64,000 bases of DNA, taken from assembly GCF_021245735.1 (NCBI RefSeq), contig NZ_JAJISB010000003.1, positions 1 to 64,000 of the forward strand, written 5' to 3'. Source of the stretch: Brevibacillus daliensis. Lineage in GTDB: Bacteria; Bacillota; Bacilli; Brevibacillales; Brevibacillaceae. The translations under genes were made by a program, and so were the position numbers. The notes under the pieces were generated by a model. The model was not told the DNA's origin and made no database searches. It saw nothing but the letters and a program-made list of their open reading frames with translations. Below, in pieces: positions 50,490 to 59,229 of this stretch; the first letter of the stretch is position 1, and the number at the start of each line of letters is the position of its first letter.

Positions 50490-51908
50490 ATGGAAACGGA
50501 AAGAAATCCTGTATCATCGAAGAAAAAGACATTGCTTAAAGTACCGCATACATACACGCTTATCTTTATTATCATCATTCTTGCAGGGCTAGCATCCTAT
50601 TTTGTCCCTGCTGGTGAATTCGAGCGTGTCAAGGATGAGTCTACAGGAAGAATGCTCGTAGTAGATGGCAGCTATCATACAATTGAAAGTGATCCGGTCA
50701 GCTTTTTTGAAATATTTACGTCTATTCCCATGGGCTTAGAAAAAGGAGCTCAAATTATTTTTTATATCTTTCTTGTTAGTGGCGTATTTGGAATTATCCG
50801 ATCGACGGGTGCGATTGAAGCAGGGGTTTTTAAAGGTGTACGTTCACTTGAAGGACGTGAACGGTTACTAATCCCCTTGAGCATGATTCTATTTTCTATC
50901 GGTGGTTTTACCATGGGGATGGCAGAAGAAACCATCATTTTCGTACCAATTGGGATTGCCTTAGCAAGAGCGATGGGCTTTGATGCCGTTACGGGAACGG
51001 CTATGATTACTCTTGGCGCGGCCAGCGGTTTTTTTGGAGGTATGCTGAATCCGTTTACGGTAGGGGTTGCTCAATCACTTGCTGAAGTACCTCTTTTCTC
51101 TGGAATTGGTTTCCGTTTTGTTGTCTATCTGTTTGTACTGGTGTTTGCGATTTGGTATGTAAGTCGATATGCGAATAAGGTGAAGCAAAACCCTGCGAAT
51201 AGTGTCATTTATGATATAGAACAAAATGAAAAACAAGGAACCGGATTAGGCGAATTCCCGGAATTGACCGGACGCCACAAGCTAGTCTTTCTTGTTATGC
51301 TTTGTGGTCTCGCCTTTAATGTTTATGGTGTATTTAAATGGGGATGGTTTTTAACTGAGCTCACTGCTTCTTTTATGATCATGGGGATTATTAGTGGCTT
51401 GGTAGGCGGTTTACAACTAGGAAAACTATTCGATTCATTTATAGCGGGAGCAAAAGCAGTTACGTTTGGTGCTTTAATCGTTGGCTTTGCGAGGGCGATT
51501 ACAGTAGTGCTAGAAGAAGGGAAAATCATCGATACCGTTGTCTTTATGATGGCATCAGGGATCAGTCATCTGCCACAAGCATTAAATGTAGTAGGTATGT
51601 TTTTTGGTCAGGCGATTTTGAATTTATTCATTTCGTCAGGTAGTGGGCAGGCTGCTGCGACTATGCCAATAATGGTTCCCATTACGGATTTACTAGGATT
51701 AGAAAGGCAGATTGCCGTTCTTGCCTTCCAATACGGTGACTCTGTTACCAACTCCATTATCCCTACATCTTCAGCACTAATGGGGTACCTGGCTGTTGCT
51801 GGAATTCCTTATGAGAGATGGGTTACATTTATTTGGAAATTAATTCTTGGCTGGGCTTTAATTGCTTGTGTGGCTTTGCTAGCTGCGGTAGCTCTCGGTG
51901 TCTCCTAA
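50490..51908 (+). CDS. YfcC-family transporter (DcuC/arginine-ornithine antiporter-like)
   Basis: 472 residues with about 12 helices. The start (KVPHTYTLIFIIIILAGLASYFVPAGEFER) and the GGFTMGMAEETIIFVPI and SGSGQAAATMPIMVP motifs mark the YfcC family of the ion-transporter superfamily. Members are annotated as uptake systems for amino acids, dipeptides or dicarboxylates. Operon position suggests import of the dipeptide handled by the epimerase. GGTGGACGG precedes the ATG. Confidence 0.88.
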   Translation: METERNPVSSKKKTLLKVPHTYTLIFIIIILAGLASYFVPAGEFERVKDESTGRMLVVDGSYHTIESDPVSFFEIFTSIPMGLEKGAQIIFYIFLVSGVFGIIRSTGAIEAGVFKGVRSLEGRERLLIPLSMILFSIGGFTMGMAEETIIFVPIGIALARAMGFDAVTGTAMITLGAASGFFGGMLNPFTVGVAQSLAEVPLFSGIGFRFVVYLFVLVFAIWYVSRYANKVKQNPANSVIYDIEQNEKQGTGLGEFPELTGRHKLVFLVMLCGLAFNVYGVFKWGWFLTELTASFMIMGIISGLVGGLQLGKLFDSFIAGAKAVTFGALIVGFARAITVVLEEGKIIDTVVFMMASGISHLPQALNVVGMFFGQAILNLFISSGSGQAAATMPIMVPITDLLGLERQIAVLAFQYGDSVTNSIIPTSSALMGYLAVAGIPYERWVTFIWKLILGWALIACVALLAAVALGVS

Positions 51909-51927
51909 TGAAAGAGGGGGTTATACG

Positions 51928-52008
51928 ATGAAGGATTTGCTACATGAAATAAAACCTCAAGTTATGAGAATTTTCCGCTAATTATATGAGAATCCAGAAG
52001 TGAGCTGG
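51928..52008 (+). pseudogene. M20 amidohydrolase 5' remnant
   Basis: After a strong AAAGAGGGGG site the frame reads MKDLLHEIKPQVMRIFR, a TAA stop (51979-51981), then LYENPEVSWN. This is the usual start of M20D amidohydrolases, where LHxxPELSxxE is conserved. The rest is gone, and a terminator begins at 52013. The third gene of the dipeptide operon has therefore been lost. Confidence 0.6.
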
Positions 52009-52012
52009 AACG

Positions 52013-52057
52013 CCCGAGTAATGGATTCAATAATGTCCATTGCTCGGGTATTTTTTT
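52013..52057 (+). terminator. operon terminator
   Basis: CCCGAGTAATGGA (52013-52025) pairs with TCCATTGCTCGGG (52036-52048), followed by TATTTTTTT. Confidence 0.8.
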
Positions 52058-52156
52058 ATTTTTCGTATGAAAAATACCACCCCAAATTTCTATACGCCCA
52101 TGCCAATCCCTGTGCTCTTTCATACTATGTAACAAACTGGGCAAAGGGGTTATAAA

Positions 52157-52546
52157 ATGAACAGAATTCCTATTACAGGATATTTATTCCATTCCGATGA
52201 TTCAACAGCAACTCACTCACATGAATTATATCTCACCTCTTGGAATGGGATAACCGTAACACATAGGCACATGTTTGCTGGTACGACTTCAGTAGATGAC
52301 AGGCATGATCATAAATATATCGGAGAAACGGAACCAGCACCGACTGGAGTACCCCATGTTCATCAATACCGTACACTAACTTCCGTTAATGATGGTCACC
52401 AGCACGTAATTGAGGGAGTAACAGGACCCGCTATCAGTGTGCCAACTGGGGGACACGTTCATTATTTTGAAGGGTATACAACTGTAAATGGAAGGCGTCC
52501 GCATTCCCACCATTACAACGGGACCACAAGAAATATGATTGAGTAA
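52157..52546 (+). CDS. YmaF-family histidine-rich protein
   Basis: A 129-residue protein with HSHE, HRH, HDH, HVH, HQH, HVHYF and HSHHY motifs at regular spacing, characteristic of the YmaF family (role unknown; metal binding likely). No signal peptide. AAAGGGGT precedes the ATG; a terminator follows. It appears monocistronic. Confidence 0.85.
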   Translation: MNRIPITGYLFHSDDSTATHSHELYLTSWNGITVTHRHMFAGTTSVDDRHDHKYIGETEPAPTGVPHVHQYRTLTSVNDGHQHVIEGVTGPAISVPTGGHVHYFEGYTTVNGRRPHSHHYNGTTRNMIE

Positions 52547-52586
52547 ATAGCAAATTCTATGATTTTCTTACAAAATATATACGGTG

Positions 52587-52637
52587 AAACGCCTATTGAT
52601 TCGTTTTGCTTAAAACGAGTTCATAGGCGTTTTTGTT
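52587..52637 (+). terminator. intrinsic terminator
   Basis: AACGCCTAT...TCGTTTT pairs with AAAACGA...ATAGGCGTT, followed by TTTTG. Confidence 0.75.
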
Positions 52638-52833
52638 ATTTTAATAAAGAGTTTACTAATCGGTGAAAAAAAAAGGATAAATGATGAACAGACATTTCTA
52701 ACAATTTTAATATGATATGATTGAGATAAGTAAGTTACTAACTTGTATACTTGTTTGTTTGACTACTCCCTTTCCTGATTTCAAGAGGAAAAATAAATTA
52801 CCTGAACACATCAAATATTGGGAGGAATAAATC

Positions 52834-53163
52834 ATGGGTATTAACGATGACATGAAAAAAATTTTATTGGCAGGTATTGGCGCTGTAGCTGTAACCGCAG
52901 AAAGATCCAAAACCCTATTAGATGAGCTGATTACAAAAGGAGAAATTACCGTAGAGCAAGGTAAAGTATTAAATGAAGAGCTCAAACGGAATGTACAGGA
53001 GAGCTTTAAAAAGCACTCTCCACAGAGTCATACAGAGAAACCGACTACTACCACTGTAGTAGATATGCTAGACAATCTGAACCCTGAAGAAATTGCAATG
53101 TTGAAGAGAAAACTTGCTGAAATGGAGAATAAAGAGGATGGAGTGGAGAAAACAGAGGAATAA
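52834..53163 (+). CDS. phasin-superfamily-like small protein
   Basis: 109 residues: a short N-terminal apolar segment (ILLAGIGAVAVT), amphipathic helices (KTLLDELITKGEITVEQGKVLNEELKRNV) and a charged coiled-coil tail. This layout is common for the small phasin/PHA-regulator-like proteins encoded beside UbiB-type kinases in Firmicutes. GGGAGG precedes the ATG. The end overlaps the kinase reading frame, suggesting coupled expression. Whether polyhydroxyalkanoate is involved is unknown. Confidence 0.7.
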   Translation: MGINDDMKKILLAGIGAVAVTAERSKTLLDELITKGEITVEQGKVLNEELKRNVQESFKKHSPQSHTEKPTTTTVVDMLDNLNPEEIAMLKRKLAEMENKEDGVEKTEE

Positions 53164-54742
53164 GAATGGACAAAGAGATACATCCTCAGCAAGATTAAAA
53201 GAAATGATCCAGGTCCTGAAACGCCACGATGTGATTCGTGGTGTTTCTCCCGAAAAACTACGTATGATTCTAGAAGATTTAGGGCCGACCTTTGTTAAAT
53301 TCGGACAGATTATGTCTTTGCGTTCTGATATGTTGCCAAAGAGTTATTGTGATGAATTGGTTAAACTGAGGGCAGAGGTAAGACCTGTGGAGTTTTCCAA
53401 GGTGATTAAGCTGGTGGAAGAGGAATATGGGGTATCTGTTCATGAGATATTTACGCATATTGATGAAAAATCCCTTGGTTCAGCCTCAATAGCTCAGGTC
53501 CATGCTGCGACACTGACAAGTGGAAAAGAAGTCGTGATAAAGGTACAACGCCCTGGAATCTATGAAACAATGGCACAAGATATTGTTTTGCTTAAGAAAG
53601 CATCTAAGCTGTTACAAGTATTTGGAGCAATGGATGGTTTAATTAATTTTACTGCCATTATCGATGAGATGTGGGTGGTTGCCCAGCAAGAGATGAACTT
53701 TTTGAAGGAAGCAGAAAATTGTAAAGAGTTTTATGAGCTGAACAAAGAGATCGAATATGTGACATGTCCGAAGGTATATCGCCACCTGTCTACCTCCAAG
53801 GTGTTAGTCATGGAATATATTGAGGGAATTCAGATTGATTCTCTGGAAAGACTGATGAGTCATGGGTATGATCTGAACGAAATTGGAATGAAACTGGCTG
53901 AAAATTATACGAAACAAGTGCTAGACGACGGATTTTTTCATGCAGATCCTCATCCGGGGAACATCTGGATTAGAGAGGGCAAAATAGTCTGGCTCGACCT
54001 CGGAATGGTAGGACGGTTATCCAATCGAGATAAAGAGCAGTTAAAAAAAGTCGTACTAGCTATGGTAGAGAATGATAGTTATGAAATAATCCATTCACTT
54101 CTCACCATTGGTACTCCAAAAGGAAATATTAATTACACAGGTCTCTACTCTGACATTGAGGACATGTTAGTTAAATACAGACATGTTGATCTAGGGAATC
54201 TGGACCTTGGCAGCTTGATTAATGAACTGATTAATCTAATAAAAGATCATCAAATCGCGATGCCAACTGGTATCACGATTCTGGGACGGGGAATTATTAC
54301 GTTGGAAGGAATCCTGAGAACTTGTTGTCCTGAGGTAAATTTTCTTAAGATATTATCTACTCACATGTCAGAGCATCTCTTTCTTCAATTTGATTTGGAA
54401 AAAGAGCTTCAAAATAGAGGGAAATCTGTTCATAAACTGTTTAAAAAATCTATTGATATTCCAACTCAGATTTCGGACATATTGCGAATGGCGAGGAAAG
54501 GACAAGCCAAAATGAACTTGGAATTAACAGGAGCAGAAGAGCCGCTGAGACAAATTAATCATATGGTCAATAAAATGGTAATTTGTCTTGTCAGCGCTGC
54601 CCTCTTAATTGGCTCAAGCCTAATCTGTACAACAGATATGCAACCCAAGATTCTGGGAATCCCTGCGATAGGTGCGATCGGCTACTTAGGGGCTATTTTT
54701 TTAGGCGGATGCCTAATCCACGATCTTTTGAAAAACAGATAA
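53138..54742 (+). CDS. AarF/UbiB-family atypical kinase
   Basis: About 534 residues. The ADCK/UbiB core shows KxGQ (FVKFGQIMSLRSD), the Ala-rich nucleotide loop (LGSASIAQVH), VIKVQRPG, HADPHPGN and VWLDLGMVG. Two C-terminal helices anchor it in the membrane. UbiB proteins hydrolyse ATP and support isoprenoid quinone synthesis. The 5' end is unclear: the best GAGGAA site serves ATG 53166, which runs only ten codons in another frame; the in-frame choices are TTG 53114 or ATG 53138, both inside the upstream gene. A small frameshift at the start is possible. Confidence 0.85.
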   Translation: MEWRKQRNKNGQRDTSSARLKEMIQVLKRHDVIRGVSPEKLRMILEDLGPTFVKFGQIMSLRSDMLPKSYCDELVKLRAEVRPVEFSKVIKLVEEEYGVSVHEIFTHIDEKSLGSASIAQVHAATLTSGKEVVIKVQRPGIYETMAQDIVLLKKASKLLQVFGAMDGLINFTAIIDEMWVVAQQEMNFLKEAENCKEFYELNKEIEYVTCPKVYRHLSTSKVLVMEYIEGIQIDSLERLMSHGYDLNEIGMKLAENYTKQVLDDGFFHADPHPGNIWIREGKIVWLDLGMVGRLSNRDKEQLKKVVLAMVENDSYEIIHSLLTIGTPKGNINYTGLYSDIEDMLVKYRHVDLGNLDLGSLINELINLIKDHQIAMPTGITILGRGIITLEGILRTCCPEVNFLKILSTHMSEHLFLQFDLEKELQNRGKSVHKLFKKSIDIPTQISDILRMARKGQAKMNLELTGAEEPLRQINHMVNKMVICLVSAALLIGSSLICTTDMQPKILGIPAIGAIGYLGAIFLGGCLIHDLLKNR

Positions 54743-54780
54743 GAATAAAACTTGTTTTAATAGAGTTATCAGTACGGATA

Positions 54781-54909
54781 AAACCTACTGCCGTTTTCGA
54801 GAATGAGAAAACGGCAGTAGGTTTTTTTCTATGAAAAACGTCTCGACGTTTTTCATAAAATTGGATGTGACCGCTTGCGATCAACAAAACGGTCATGGCC
54901 GTTTTGTTG
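54781..54909 (+). terminator. array of three consecutive hairpins
   Basis: Hairpin 1: an 18-bp stem (54781-54798 with 54807-54824) plus T run. Hairpin 2: ATGAAAAACGT (54831-54841) with its complement (54846-54856), loop CTCG. Hairpin 3: CAACAAAACGG (54882-54892) with 54899-54909. The first is a strong terminator of the UbiB gene; the others follow within 60 bases. Confidence 0.75.
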
Positions 54910-54978
54910 TTTCAGAAAGTAGATAGTAGATTGTATGCGTATGCAAGCGCAAAAAGTTTAAAAGATGTAAAATTACTG

Positions 54979-55033
54979 TTTACAACATACCTATAGGGGT
55001 ATATAATCAATGTGTAAATACCGTATGGGGTAT
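54979..55033 (+). promoter_or_regulatory. promoter with two CstR-type operators
   Basis: TTTACA (54979-54984) and TATAAT (55002-55007) are 17 bp apart. One operator, ATACCTATAGGGGTAT (54987-55002), overlaps the spacer and -10; a second, ATACCGTATGGGGTAT (55018-55033), lies downstream. Both match the ATACC-N-GGTAT pattern of the persulfide sensor CstR (or CsoR relatives). Confidence 0.75.
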
Positions 55034-55109
55034 GTTATTGAGGCAGGAAAAGCAGTAACAACTATGATTACAGCTGTGGAATGATCTACACAAGAAAAGA
55101 GGTGACAAG

Positions 55110-55889
55110 ATGGACATAGGCTTTATGATCACGATTTTTATGATTGGGTTCGTTGGTTCCTTGATATCAGGAATGGTAGGGATTGGTGGGTCCATCATTA
55201 AATACCCCATGCTTTTATATATCCCACCGTTACTGGGATTTGCGGCATTTACAGCTCATGAAGTTGCGGGAATCTCTGCCATCCAGGTCCTCTTTGCCAC
55301 GATCGCAGGTGTATGGGCATACCGGAGGGGCAACTACTTAAACAAAAGCTTGATCCTGTATATGGGTGCAAGTATTTTGGTGGGTAGTTTTATTGGTGGC
55401 TTTGGCTCCAAGTTGTTAAGTGAGGCTGCGATCAACATTGTATATGCAATGTTGGCAACGATAGCGGCAGTGATGATGTTTATCCCGAAAAAGGGGCTAG
55501 ATGATAAGCCGCTCTCTCAAGTTACCTTTAATAAGTGGATAGCCAGTATTTTGGCATTTGTTGTAGGGATCGGTGGAGGAATTGTAGGTGCAGCAGGTGC
55601 ATTTATTCTGGTTCCCATCATGCTTGTTGTCCTGAAAATACCTACTAGAATGACGATTGCCACTTCGCTAGCCATTACATTTATCTCATCCATCGGTTCT
55701 ACCGTAGGGAAGATCTCAACTGGACAAATAGATTATGGACCTGCTGCTATCATGATTATCGCAAGTATTATCGCCTCTCCAATCGGTGCTGGCTTAGGCA
55801 AAAAAATGAATACAAAAGTACTTCAATTCTTGTTAGCAGGACTTATTGTAGCAACATCGATTAAAATCTGGCTGGACATTCTGATGTAA
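55110..55889 (+). CDS. tauE: TauE/SafE-family sulfite exporter-like permease
   Basis: A 259-residue membrane protein with about eight helices in two repeats; [15 protein letters not shown] in the first and [19 protein letters not shown] in the second are the family hallmark. In CstR regulons it exports sulfite or thiosulfate-type anions made when persulfides are oxidised. AGAGGTGAC precedes ATG 55110. Two CstR-like operators lie in its promoter. Confidence 0.9.
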   Translation: MDIGFMITIFMIGFVGSLISGMVGIGGSIIKYPMLLYIPPLLGFAAFTAHEVAGISAIQVLFATIAGVWAYRRGNYLNKSLILYMGASILVGSFIGGFGSKLLSEAAINIVYAMLATIAAVMMFIPKKGLDDKPLSQVTFNKWIASILAFVVGIGGGIVGAAGAFILVPIMLVVLKIPTRMTIATSLAITFISSIGSTVGKISTGQIDYGPAAIMIIASIIASPIGAGLGKKMNTKVLQFLLAGLIVATSIKIWLDILM

Positions 55890-55898
55890 CAAAAAAAT

Positions 55899-55927
55899 TT
55901 GACTAAAATAATACCCCTAGGGGTAAT
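55899..55927 (+). promoter_or_regulatory. internal promoter with perfect CstR palindrome
   Basis: TTGACT (55899-55904) and GGTAAT (55922-55927), 17 bp apart, enclose the perfect palindrome TACCCCTAGGGGTA (55912-55925). This is the third CstR-type site of the cluster. Confidence 0.65.
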
Positions 55928-55947
55928 TGACTTGGAGGAAATTGTAC

Positions 55948-57078
55948 ATGAAAGGCTTATCACCGAAAGAGCTAAATGAATTACTTGTAAAGAATGAACC
56001 CATTTTTATCTTTGATGTTAGAAATGTTTTTGATTTCAATGATTGGAAAGTAGAAGGGAAAGAGGTTGAATATCTGAACATTCCATACTTTGAACTGATC
56101 GATGGCGTAGAGCATGTTATGGACAAGCTCCCTCAAGACAGAAATGTAATTGTTATCTGCGCGAAAGAAGGTTCATCCATCATGGTGGCGGAGATGCTAG
56201 AAGAAGCAGCAGGACTACAAGCTAACTATTTGATTGGGGGCATGAAGGGATGGAATGAGTACTTATATCCAGTAAAAGTGTATCAGGATCAGGAAATTAC
56301 GGTTCACCAGTTTATTCGTGTGGGCAAAGGATGTTTATCCTATATGGTTACATCTGGTGAAGAAGCTCTAGTAGTAGACGCATCACGCTTCGTTGATCGT
56401 TATATTGATTTTGCCAATGAACAGGGAGCTACGATTACGCATGTAGTAGACTCACATTTACATGCTGATCATATTTCAGGTGGACATGAATTGGCACAAA
56501 AAACAGGAGCAAACTATTATTTGATGAAATCAGAAGGGGCAGTGCTAGATTTCCATTCACTAGAAAACTATGAAGTACTCACCTTCGCTTCTATTACTTT
56601 AGAAGTTTTGGCTGTCAAAACACCAGGACATACTCCTGGTAGTGTATCCTTCCTTGTAAATGGAAAAGTGCTGTTCTCAGGAGATACGATTTTTGTAACG
56701 GGGCTAGGACGTCCTGACCTTGGGGGAAAAGCAAGAGAGTGGGCAGCTGACCTTTATCACACGGTATACGGTAAAGTTGCACAAATCGCTGATGACGTTA
56801 TTGTTCTTCCAGGTCACTATGCCAAGTTTGCCGAAGAGTTGCATGAAGCTGGCTATATTGGTAATACGTTGGGACATATCCGAAAAATGAATGATGTCAT
56901 GAACGGGAAAACAGTCGACGAATTTGTTGAGGTAGTTGCTGCTGCAACGTCAAGTGAGACTCCACCTAACTTTGAAGAAATCGTAGCGATTAATCGTGGG
57001 ATGCGAAGTGCCACACTCGAAGAAAAACAAGAGCTTGAAATCGGACCTAACCGTTGCGCAGTTCATCATACTCATTGA
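55948..57078 (+). CDS. rhodanese-persulfide dioxygenase fusion (CstB-like)
   Basis: 376 residues. An N-terminal rhodanese domain (about 1-108) with active C71 in ICAKEGSS is followed by an ETHE1-type metallo-beta-lactamase domain with HLHADH (170-175), TPGHTPGS and PGHYAKF. S. aureus CstB carries the same activities in one protein but, as I recall it, with the dioxygenase first, so the order here is reversed. It would oxidise low-molecular-weight persulfide to sulfite and make thiosulfate. GGAGG lies before ATG 55948; the frame opens at 55927. Confidence 0.9.
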   Translation: MKGLSPKELNELLVKNEPIFIFDVRNVFDFNDWKVEGKEVEYLNIPYFELIDGVEHVMDKLPQDRNVIVICAKEGSSIMVAEMLEEAAGLQANYLIGGMKGWNEYLYPVKVYQDQEITVHQFIRVGKGCLSYMVTSGEEALVVDASRFVDRYIDFANEQGATITHVVDSHLHADHISGGHELAQKTGANYYLMKSEGAVLDFHSLENYEVLTFASITLEVLAVKTPGHTPGSVSFLVNGKVLFSGDTIFVTGLGRPDLGGKAREWAADLYHTVYGKVAQIADDVIVLPGHYAKFAEELHEAGYIGNTLGHIRKMNDVMNGKTVDEFVEVVAAATSSETPPNFEEIVAINRGMRSATLEEKQELEIGPNRCAVHHTH

Positions 57079-57221
57079 GAGAGTAAGCTACTAGGGTGGT
57101 TCGAAATAATTTGGTTCAAATGAATTATACTTTCGGGTTACTCTTATTTTGCCTATTGCAAGAAATTAGGATACCATACTCATATGGGTCTATCAATAAA
57201 ACAATAAAGGGGATATGAAAA

Positions 57222-57452
57222 ATGAATGATATCACTGTTTATACTACAGATACTTGTCCGTACTGTGTTCATATGAAAAATTTCTTGGATTCAAAAGGAT
57301 TACCTTACAAAGAAGTAAATGTGCAAAGAGATCAGGAAGCGGCGCAAAAATTAGTAGAAACAACAGGTCAAATGGGAGTACCTCAAACCAATATTAACGG
57401 AAATTGGGTATTAGGATTTGATCCGGAAACAGCACTTTCCTACCTGAAATAA
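57222..57452 (+). CDS. glutaredoxin-like thiol protein (NrdH/YruB type)
   Basis: A 76-residue thioredoxin-fold protein with the CPYC active site (TDTCPYCVHMKNFL), the cis-Pro region GVPQTNI and a C-terminal FDPETALSYL helix. Firmicutes lack glutathione, so bacillithiol or thioredoxin reductase may reduce it. Its place 140 bases behind the persulfide dioxygenase suggests handling of protein persulfides. AAGGGGAT precedes the ATG. Confidence 0.88.
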   Translation: MNDITVYTTDTCPYCVHMKNFLDSKGLPYKEVNVQRDQEAAQKLVETTGQMGVPQTNINGNWVLGFDPETALSYLK

Positions 57453-57477
57453 GTTGGGTAATCATGTGTGAAACGAG

Positions 57478-57510
57478 AAGCCAAGGTGTATCTAACTCCT
57501 TGGCTTTTTC
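57478..57510 (+). terminator. intrinsic terminator
   Basis: AAGCCAAGG (57478-57486) pairs with CCTTGGCTT (57498-57506), followed by TTTC. Confidence 0.75.
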
Positions 57511-57657
57511 ATTTGAATTCATCTCAGATAGTATAATTGTCCATGGATGATAGAAGATACACTTGAAATGTAAATCTAATAGTTATTAAAATATTTTAAA
57601 TGTTATAATAATTTATAGGTAAAAACACATTATACTACTAACTTGTAGGAGGCACTC

Positions 57658-58119
57658 ATGAAAAAATATATTGATGAAAAAGAAGTCCATCAAAGAAATT
57701 ATCAGCAAATCGTTGAAACGTTCGAGCAAGAGCCTTATGCCCAGTACTTAGGGATCAAATTAATTGAATTAGGAGAAGGCACTGCGACTGCGGAGTTAGA
57801 GGCTAAGGATCATATGTTAAACTCTCATGGGACCGTTCATGGTGCAATCATTTTTGCTTTAGCTGACTATGTATTCGCAGCAGCATGTAATTCATATGGA
57901 AAAACATCTGTTGGGTTAACAACAACGGTCAATTTCATGTCGGCAGGGATGAAAGGCTCGAAGCTAAGAGCAATCGCTACGGAAGAGAAGAAAAACTTTC
58001 GGACAGCATGGTATAAAATTCGGGTTGAAAGTGACGACGAATTAATAGCAACGATGGAGGCATTGTGTTATCGGAAGGATCATTATTTTGTACCGATTGA
58101 TAATGCAGAAGAAAAATAA
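57658..58119 (+). CDS. PaaI-family hotdog thioesterase
   Basis: A 153-residue hotdog-fold acyl-CoA thioesterase. The signature HGTVHGAIIFALADYVFAAACN contains the catalytic Asp, and VGLTTTVNFM is the central strand. Members hydrolyse phenylacetyl-CoA or other aryl/acyl-CoA. TAGGAGG stands just before the ATG. It is monocistronic; no phenylacetate genes are in the window. Confidence 0.85.
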   Translation: MKKYIDEKEVHQRNYQQIVETFEQEPYAQYLGIKLIELGEGTATAELEAKDHMLNSHGTVHGAIIFALADYVFAAACNSYGKTSVGLTTTVNFMSAGMKGSKLRAIATEEKKNFRTAWYKIRVESDDELIATMEALCYRKDHYFVPIDNAEEK

Positions 58120-58342
58120 GCAGGAAATCATGTTTAATCAAGTTATTATTTACCTAAAGCTTTATTATTTGAATTTTAAAAATAATGATAGCATTTCATT
58201 TTCTCACATGATAACTTTAGGGTGATAATAGTGATGAGAAAAGGAAGAATCAGAGGATAGGTACGAGCAGCTTTTCCCACTGTATGAGCATTACCGTAAG
58301 GCGTGTGAATTCATATCTAGTGAAGAGAGGTGCACAATCCAG
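58120..58342. other. intergenic with a short protein-like tail
   Basis: Codons 58238-58342, in frame with the following hydrolase but after a TGA at 58235, read EQLFPLYEHYRKACEFISSEE. This may be the end of a lost gene or an N-terminal extension cut off by the stop. Confidence 0.3.
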
Positions 58343-59179
58343 ATGAGTACACATATGGAAGGCAAGGAAAACAAGGTCATACGATTACACTACGGAGATG
58401 ATCCCAATCAGTTTGGCGATTTACGAATACCAGATACAGCTGGGCCATACCCGGTGGTTGTTGTCATTCACGGTGGGTTCTGGAAATCAGTGTATGGGCT
58501 TGATTTATTGGAAGCGGTTTCGGAAGATTTGACACAACATGGGCTAGCAACCTGGAATATTGAGTATAGAAGAGTTGGTAATGAAGGAGGTAGCTATCCT
58601 GGAACCATGCAGGATGTATCACTGGCTACAGATTATGTACGTACGTTAGCTCCCACTTATAATCTAGACCTTTCCTCTGTTGTTGTTATTGGACATTCGG
58701 CAGGAGGACATCTGGCAATATGGACTGCTGGACGTCATCGTTTACCCGAAGAGAGTGAACTACGAAATACTACAGATCCTCTTCCATTAAAAGGGGCAAT
58801 TAGTCTCGGTGGTGTTCTGGACTTAGAACAAATGTGGAAAATCTTTGATTATAAACAACAAACCTTTTCTACAGTAGAGATTGAAAATCCCGTTGCGGAT
58901 CTGATGGGCGGATCTCCTTACGAATTATCCGAGAGATACGCACAGGCTTCCCCTGTAAATCTACTTCCACTCCAAGTGCCTCATGTCTTAATTCATGGAG
59001 ATTTGGATGTAAATGTTCCATTTAAATTAAATGCGAAATATGAAGAGATTGCCAAAAAACAGGGAGATGCAATGAAGGTAATTATTTTACCTGAGGTTGA
59101 GCATTTTGAAATTACAAATCCGGCTTCTAAAGTTTGGCCGACTATTCGTGCTGAGGTAATGCGATTAATTCAAATGTAA
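58343..59179 (+). CDS. alpha/beta hydrolase, kynurenine formamidase-like
   Basis: 278 residues. An oxyanion-hole motif HGGFW (near 50), nucleophile elbow GHSAGGH, acid in HGDLDVNVPF and His in VEHFEI form a complete serine-hydrolase triad of the arylformamidase/esterase type. It is followed after 50 bases by tryptophan 2,3-dioxygenase, so cleavage of N-formylkynurenine is the best guess. Most bacteria use the unrelated metal-dependent KynB; an AFMID-like enzyme here is inferred from context. GAGAGG precedes the ATG. Confidence 0.8.
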   Translation: MSTHMEGKENKVIRLHYGDDPNQFGDLRIPDTAGPYPVVVVIHGGFWKSVYGLDLLEAVSEDLTQHGLATWNIEYRRVGNEGGSYPGTMQDVSLATDYVRTLAPTYNLDLSSVVVIGHSAGGHLAIWTAGRHRLPEESELRNTTDPLPLKGAISLGGVLDLEQMWKIFDYKQQTFSTVEIENPVADLMGGSPYELSERYAQASPVNLLPLQVPHVLIHGDLDVNVPFKLNAKYEEIAKKQGDAMKVIILPEVEHFEITNPASKVWPTIRAEVMRLIQM

Positions 59180-59229
59180 TCAGATGTTATACATAAAACG
59201 GGTAGCATATCGAAAGGGTGACCTCGCGC

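Noticed and set aside
54583-54834. 83-codon frame at the end of the UbiB gene and through the terminator
   Set aside because: It runs through the terminator hairpin and overlaps conserved UbiB codons.
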